From an uncultured Collinsella sp. (GTDB lineage Bacteria > Actinomycetota > Coriobacteriia > Coriobacteriales > Coriobacteriaceae), in assembly GCA_902490245.1 (NCBI GenBank), contig CABUDB010000107.1, positions 1 through 6,102 on the forward strand: DNA of 6,102 bases, given 5' to 3'. Below the pieces are notes generated by a model. That model did no database searches and was not told the origin of the DNA. It saw only the letters and a list, made by a program, of their open reading frames with translations. Numbering within the stretch: position 1 is the stretch's first letter; each line of letters opens with the position of its first letter. Positions 1 through 6,102 of this stretch are shown here, one piece after another. A program made the translations under genes and the position numbers.

Positions 1-356
1 GGGATTCGGTGTGCGGCCCAATCGGACTCCCAAAAGGTTCTATTTGAGACTGGCAAGCTTTGTGTTGTTGGCACTTCGACAGCGCTCTTTATTCCAACAT
101 GGAGCCTCGCAGTTTGAGTCGACTTGCCTCTGGAAGGTCCGATCTCAACTTGATTTAGGATGAAAACAGATTACAGGAGCGCTCCTCTAGAAAGAAAGGA
201 AACCAATCGCCGCCTTTCACCAGGAAAGTTTTTATAGCCCACCTCGAGCAAAATGAAAGATGCGAGAGCGATTGGGGAACAACGCGAATCTCCCCTTTTG
301 GGTGGGAGCGAGCCTTCAGCCACCGGCGAACGACTCGCCCTGGTCAGAATCTGGAA
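1..356. other. Stretch without a supportable gene
   Basis: No convincing complete gene is visible. Plus-strand frame 1 is open from the window edge to a TGA at 115-117, and frame 2 is open from the edge to a TGA at 161-163. Neither has the C/G-ending codon pattern of the PFOR gene, and neither reads as a family I recognise. Base composition is visibly less GC-rich than in PFOR, with A-rich patches around 160-205 and 250-260. From about 321 onward, pieces of coding-like sequence appear (see the FHA entry), so the right end of this stretch may be decayed coding DNA. A short ATG frame at 160-237 has no ribosome binding site. No tRNA, terminator or clear promoter was recognised. Confidence 0.5.
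175..186. repeat. Perfect 12-bp palindrome
   Basis: The sequence AGGAGCGCTCCT equals its own reverse complement. It lies in the gene-poor left end. A weaker dyad follows, GAAAGG at 194-199 against CCTTTC at 213-218. A dimeric regulator could bind here, but no promoter elements are evident nearby and a 12-bp palindrome can arise by chance. Only the symmetry itself is certain. Confidence 0.3.
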
Positions 357-851
357 GTGGTGCCGGGCCGCTTGGGCCTCCCCGGTGACTTCGTGGGGCT
401 TACCTGCCTGACGTCGAGGAGTACATCCTCAAGATTCGTTCCCTATGCCGTTTGCTCTCACGCCCGCCTTGGTTCCAAGTCGGGCGAGCACGAGGTCGCG
501 CCGGCGCATCCGCTGGGACTGCTGCGCGTGCAAAACGGCTACGCGGTGAGCGTCCCGCGCTGGATTCAGCCGAGTGAGGAAGGCGTCGAGATCGGCGCGC
601 TGGCAACGGGGGAGGGCGGCATCACCGATGTGGGCGATGACGTTTCGGCTCGCCATGCCCACGTGTGGTGCGATGACCAAAATGTCTGGTACGTTGAGGA
701 CCTGTCGTCCACCAACGGAACCGTGGTGGTAAACGACGCGACGAACGTCTGCACCCAGGTCGAGCCCGGCCGCTCCGCCCAGCTCAACCCCGGTGACGAG
801 CTCAAGCTCGGAGAATCCACAACCTACGCCATCCTCCTCGGCGCCCTCTGA
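357..851 (+). CDS. FHA-domain protein, C-terminal part; probably a 5'-degraded gene
   Basis: The frame encodes up to 164 residues and ends in a forkhead-associated domain at about residues 75-160. FHA domains bind phosphothreonine peptides in signalling and assembly complexes. Visible hallmarks are S97-A-R-H100 (the S-x-x-H motif), LSSTNGT at 116-122 and the late NPGDELKLG strand at 144-152. The usual Arg of the leading Gly-Arg pair is Ala here (IGA at 79-81), so phosphopeptide binding may be weakened. No signal peptide or membrane segment is seen. The start is uncertain: GTG codons at 357 and 360 are possible but have no good ribosome binding site, and the frame is open leftward to 159. Codon use is coding-like from about 438 onward, but at 400-435 this frame uses rare codons (AGG, ACA, TCA, AGA) while another frame looks coding. 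I infer that this is the intact tail of a longer, frameshifted gene. The domain call is fairly sure; gene integrity is not. Confidence 0.6.
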   Translation: MVPGRLGLPGDFVGLTCLTSRSTSSRFVPYAVCSHARLGSKSGEHEVAPAHPLGLLRVQNGYAVSVPRWIQPSEEGVEIGALATGEGGITDVGDDVSARHAHVWCDDQNVWYVEDLSSTNGTVVVNDATNVCTQVEPGRSAQLNPGDELKLGESTTYAILLGAL

Positions 852-866
852 CTCATCTCCTAAATA

Positions 867-933
867 AGTTGCGGTGAAATAGGGGCTGTTTAAGGCTACG
901 GCCGGCAAAAACAGTTCCTATTTCACCGCAGCT
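867..933. repeat. Long inverted repeat / hairpin with a UACG tetraloop tip
   Basis: The 22-base arms at 870-891 and 909-930 are complementary except for two adjacent positions, which become G-U pairs in plus-strand RNA. The outer 14 bases (TGCGGTGAAATAGG against its complement) match perfectly. With one more G-U pair the stem extends to 867/933, giving about 25 pairs. The 17-base loop contains GGC-TACG-GCC (894-903), a three-pair stem closed as C(UACG)G, a classic stable UNCG tetraloop. It starts 15 bases after the FHA stop codon. No U-tract follows, so it is not a standard intrinsic terminator. It looks like a palindromic intergenic repeat (REP or MITE-like) or a 3'-end RNA-protecting hairpin. 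The structure is certain; the role is inferred. Confidence 0.75.
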
Positions 934-948
934 GCCATTTGGTCCCTC

Positions 949-985
949 GGTGACGGAAGGATCAATTTTGCCCTTGATGGTCACC
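949..985 (+). promoter_or_regulatory. Interrupted hairpin of unknown role
   Basis: GGTGAC (949-954) is complementary to GTCACC (980-985). Inside it, ATCAA (961-965) is complementary to TTGAT (974-978) around an 8-base loop. The two stems are separated by six bases on the left and one on the right. This two-tier fold could be an RNA element or part of a control region, but it does not match a regulatory RNA I know and may be chance. Confidence 0.2.
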
Positions 986-988
986 CAA

Positions 989-1002
989 GGTAAACCTTTA
1001 CC
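989..1002. promoter_or_regulatory. Candidate operator: GGTAAA-CC-TTTACC dyad
   Basis: Perfect 6-bp inverted half-sites (989-994 and 997-1002) are separated by two bases. They sit in the A/T-richer part of the PFOR upstream region, just before TATATT (1010-1015) and about 40 bases before TACAAT (1042-1047). A compact dyad next to possible promoter boxes fits a repressor or activator site for PFOR expression. No specific regulator family is recognised from the half-site. The link to PFOR is inferred from position only. Confidence 0.25.
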
Positions 1003-1280
1003 GCCCGCCTATATTTGCCGAAATTACACTTGACGGCGGGGTACAATAAACCCGCATGCGGATTTCCGTTGCGGGCGCTTCCCATCGCCGGGGCGTGCCC
1101 GGGAGCATCCGGCATGCGGCCTTTGCGGCGCTCGGTCATGTGCAAGACGGGCGGTCGGGCCTGTAGGGCGCATCAGCTGCCCCTCGCCTCGGCATGTCTT
1201 CTCTCCACGCCATGTACCTGCTGCTGAGCCTGCCTGCCAGATGATTGGAAGCAACAGCGTAAATCCCATCACGCCAACAT

Positions 1281-1296
1281 CCCGGCGATCGCCGGG
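1281..1296. promoter_or_regulatory. Perfect 16-bp palindrome just upstream of the PFOR start
   Basis: CCCGGCGATCGCCGGG equals its own reverse complement. It ends 19 bases before the ribosome binding site and 32 bases before the chosen PFOR start. In RNA it would form a six-pair all-GC stem with a GAUC tetraloop, extendable by one U-G pair. It could be a protein-binding site, or a hairpin in the messenger that affects ribosome access or RNA stability. Which of these applies, if any, cannot be told from sequence. Confidence 0.4.
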
Positions 1297-1315
1297 GCCT
1301 GTATACCTATATGAG

Positions 1316-1320
1316 AGGAG
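1316..1320 (+). promoter_or_regulatory. Ribosome binding site that decides the PFOR start
   Basis: AGGAG lies within the purine run AGAGGAGAGGGG (1314-1325), 8 bases before ATG at 1329. The in-frame ATG at 1311 overlaps this purine run and has no such site in front of it. Starting at 1329 also gives the family-typical N-terminus MARKFKSMDGNEAAAYV. I therefore place the start at 1329. Confidence 0.85.
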
Positions 1321-1328
1321 AGGGGTAT

Positions 1329-4868
<3,540 letters not shown>

Positions 4869-4878
4869 GTCTCCCACC

Positions 4879-5003
4879 GCAGGATCTGAGGGCTGACCTT
4901 CGCGGACGTCCTCGGACATGAAAGAACCCCCGCTGCGCACAACGTGCGGCGGGGGTTCTTTCGTCCTGCGGAGTGTCCGCGAAGGTCAGCCCTCAGATCC
5001 TGC
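4879..5003. repeat. 125-bp nested inverted repeat between convergent genes
   Basis: Perfect 29-base arms (4879-4907 and 4975-5003, each starting GCAGGATCTGAGGGCTGACC when read inward) flank a central hairpin terminator. Between arm and terminator the two sides still match with small bulges: TCC..GGAC on the left against the complement of GTCC..GGA on the right. An 11-base direct repeat, ACGTCCTCGGA, occurs at 4906-4916 and again just outside the right arm at 5011-5021. The left arm begins 10 bases after the PFOR stop. No target-site duplication is seen at the edges, so a mobile origin is not shown. The symmetry means the converging transcripts carry the same 29 bases before the same terminator. 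Confidence 0.85.
4920..4962. terminator. Bidirectional intrinsic terminator
   Basis: A 14-base arm GAAAGAACCCCCGC (4920-4933) pairs perfectly with 4949-4962. An inner stem CGCAC/GTGCG (4936-4940 and 4944-4948) has an AAC loop, and a two-base TG bulge (4934-4935) lies between the stems. In the plus direction the GC core runs into TTCTTTC, and in the minus direction it also runs into TTCTTTC. It can therefore end both the PFOR transcript (stop at 4868) and the opposing ATPase transcript (stop at 5147). The U-tract is short and broken by C, and part of it lies in the stem. It is the centre of the larger 4879-5003 repeat. Confidence 0.9.
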
Positions 5004-5073
5004 TACGACTACGTCCTCGGATTGTGGGGCTGGATGAAGGACGTGGCTGATGGGGTGCCTTGTCCCGGTCGCT

Positions 5074-5096
5074 GTTTCGCGGCTTTGCCGCGAAAC
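5074..5096. repeat. Perfect 10-bp stem palindrome with a 3-base loop
   Basis: GTTTCGCGGC (5074-5083) and GCCGCGAAAC (5087-5096) are exact reverse complements around TTT. It lies in the 143-base gap between the nested terminator repeat and the minus-strand ATPase gene, about 50 bases past that gene's stop. Neither strand has a U-tract after the stem, so it is probably not a terminator by itself. It may be a REP-type intergenic repeat or a 3'-end stabilising hairpin of the ATPase messenger. Confidence 0.6.
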
Positions 5097-5146
5097 CACG
5101 CGCTGCTTTGGGTATAGAGGGGGACCTGGTCGCGGACCCAGATGGC

Positions 5147-6102
5147 CTAGAGGGATATGGGTGCAAACGAGAAATCGTTGTTGGGGTCGTCCTTTTCCAT
5201 AAACTCATCGAGGCAGAATGTCATATAGATTGGAACGTACAGGACCTTGCCCTCTTTGCTGAGGTTCTCGTGGCTTAGCACAACGGCCTCGGGGATTTTG
5301 TACTCGCTCACGCTCATCAGACGGTCGAGGGCCGCATGGGCTCGAACCTTCTTGCCCGATTTGACCTCGATTGGGACAACGTGCCCGCGGGTGCCTTCGA
5401 TCACAAAGTCAACTTCGCCGACCTCGCGTGTCTGGTAGTACCATGCATCAGTTCCAAGGGCGACAAGCTCCTGCGCGACCACGTTCTCATAGAGACCGCC
5501 GAGGTTGGGGGTTTTCATATCAAGGTAGACAGCGCGTGCCGTGCTGCCGGGATACCGTGATGCGAGCATGCCTGTATCAGACTCGTATAGTTTAAAGGCG
5601 GTCGCCTTCTCTGTCCTCTTAAGAGGACTCCGGGCCTCCGTCACCTGGGCGACCATCAAACCGACGCCCGCGTTCACCAGCCATAGGAAATCCTGCTCGT
5701 ATTTTTGAAGGCGAGCCCCCTCGCCCAGGGATGAAACAACAAAGCGATGGGACTCCGCCTCAAGCTGAACGGGAATTTGCTCGAAAATGGAGCGAACGTT
5801 AAACGCTCGAGTCGATGCATATTTAGAGATATCGCTTTTGTACTGATCGACTAGCTGAATTTGAAGCTCACGCGTTCTCACGAGCGAATAGCCCGAATCG
5901 ATATAGTTCTGAACGACCTCTGGCATGCCGCCGCAAACGATATAGGCTCTAAAGTTTTTGAGCATCGCCTCATGAATATAGTTTTCGACGGGACGTCTCT
6001 CGACAAGGCAGCTGCGAATGTCTGCAAGCACATTCTCGCTGATGCTGTTTGCCCAACAGAACTCTTCAAAATCCATCGGTCGCATAACAATGTGCTCGAC
6101 AT
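5147..6102 (-). CDS. ATP-binding protein of the AAA / DUF4143 type, C-terminal part (5' end outside window)
   Basis: The minus-strand frame runs off the right edge and stops at TAG (5149-5147). The leading residues VEHIVMRPMDFEEF are an internal segment of this family (R/K-V-E-x-I-x-M-x-P-M-x-F-x-E-F), so the ATG at 6085 is not the true start. The AAA ATPase half with Walker A and B motifs must lie beyond position 6102. Counting from that Met, CGGMPEVV (51-58) is the family's GGMPE signature. DUF4143 then spans roughly 75-245, with IPVQL (104-108), FKLYESDTG (164-172) and GGLYENVVAQEL (196-207). It ends in EVDFVIE (224-230) and PIEVKSGKK (238-246), spaced like a PD-(D/E)xK nuclease-type core (Asp226, Glu240, Lys242). 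The cellular role of this family is not established; members are common accessory genes. No transmembrane segment is seen. The gene converges on PFOR and probably shares its terminator. Its codon use is less C/G-biased than PFOR, suggesting transfer or low expression. Confidence 0.9.
   Translation of the reverse strand, partial: VEHIVMRPMDFEEFCWANSISENVLADIRSCLVERRPVENYIHEAMLKNFRAYIVCGGMPEVVQNYIDSGYSLVRTRELQIQLVDQYKSDISKYASTRAFNVRSIFEQIPVQLEAESHRFVVSSLGEGARLQKYEQDFLWLVNAGVGLMVAQVTEARSPLKRTEKATAFKLYESDTGMLASRYPGSTARAVYLDMKTPNLGGLYENVVAQELVALGTDAWYYQTREVGEVDFVIEGTRGHVVPIEVKSGKKVRAHAALDRLMSVSEYKIPEAVVLSHENLSKEGKVLYVPIYMTFCLDEFMEKDDPNNDFSFAPISL

Larger units (their letters stand above)
934..1328. 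other. Non-coding leader region upstream of PFOR
   Basis: I see no gene on either strand; short open frames here have no ribosome binding site and no recognisable product. The left part (934-1050) is A/T-richer and is the likely promoter zone. TTGACG (1030-1035) resembles a -35 box and TACAAT (1042-1047) resembles a -10 box, but only 6 bases separate them, so they cannot serve as one promoter. No well-spaced partner was found for either. From about 1051 the sequence is very GC-rich with small hairpins: CCCGCA/TGCGGG (1051-1056 and 1070-1075) and CCGGG/CCCGG (1088-1092 and 1098-1102). If transcription starts near the TACAAT box, the PFOR messenger would have an untranslated leader of roughly 270 bases. 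I do not recognise a known riboswitch in it; the conserved thiamine-diphosphate riboswitch core was looked for and not seen. Confidence 0.5.

Noticed and set aside
1..114. Open frame from the window edge as the 3' end of a gene
   Set aside because: Two plus-strand frames are open here and neither has distinctive codon use or a recognisable protein tail, so no coding call can be supported.
160..237. A 25-codon ATG frame starting at 160
   Set aside because: There is no Shine-Dalgarno sequence before the ATG, no recognisable product and no supporting codon bias.
429..908. Minus-strand frame opposite the FHA gene
   Set aside because: The FHA frame has clear family motifs. The antisense frame has none and runs through the 867-933 hairpin.
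867..1002. CRISPR array or riboswitch in the FHA-PFOR gap
   Set aside because: There are inverted repeats but no regularly spaced direct repeats, and no conserved core of a riboswitch class that I can recognise.
1030..1047. TTGACG and TACAAT as a promoter for PFOR
   Set aside because: Each hexamer is good alone, but the spacing is 6 bases rather than about 17, so they cannot form one sigma-70-type promoter. They may belong to separate weak promoters.
1015..1272. Short plus- and minus-strand frames in the PFOR leader
   Set aside because: They are Cys/Arg/Pro-rich or otherwise unrecognisable, lack ribosome binding sites and overlap each other. They are typical of chance open frames in GC-rich DNA.

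Overview
The window looks like chromosomal DNA from a GC-rich anaerobe. The main evidence is one complete gene for pyruvate:ferredoxin oxidoreductase (PFOR), an oxygen-sensitive enzyme of fermentative metabolism, whose codons end overwhelmingly in C or G. The protein style, codon use and short U-tract terminator resemble Coriobacteriia such as Collinsella. That placement is an inference from general familiarity, not a search result.

Layout from left to right. Positions 1-356 are less GC-rich and hold no gene I can support. Positions 357-851 (+) encode the C-terminal part of a protein ending in a forkhead-associated (FHA) domain. The region just upstream appears to carry decayed coding sequence spread over several frames, so this is probably the surviving 3' part of a broken gene. 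A long RNA-capable inverted repeat (867-933) follows. Next comes a roughly 390-base non-coding leader (934-1328) with several small dyads, including a perfect 16-bp palindrome just before the PFOR ribosome binding site.

PFOR (nifJ type, 1329-4868, +) is intact at 1179 residues. All expected thiamine diphosphate, substrate and iron-sulfur ligands are visible. It is followed by a 125-bp nested inverted repeat (4879-5003) with a bidirectional intrinsic terminator at its centre. After another short palindrome (5074-5096), the right end holds a convergent minus-strand gene (5147 to beyond 6102). This encodes the C-terminal part of an ATPase of the AAA / DUF4143 type, whose ATP-binding half lies outside the window.

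The three genes do not form an evident pathway or operon. PFOR is a stand-alone central-metabolism gene, the FHA fragment is upstream debris or a small independent gene, and the ATPase is a typical accessory gene read toward PFOR. I found no convincing new multi-gene system. The features most worth a second look are the structured intergenic repeats and the multiply frameshifted FHA locus.
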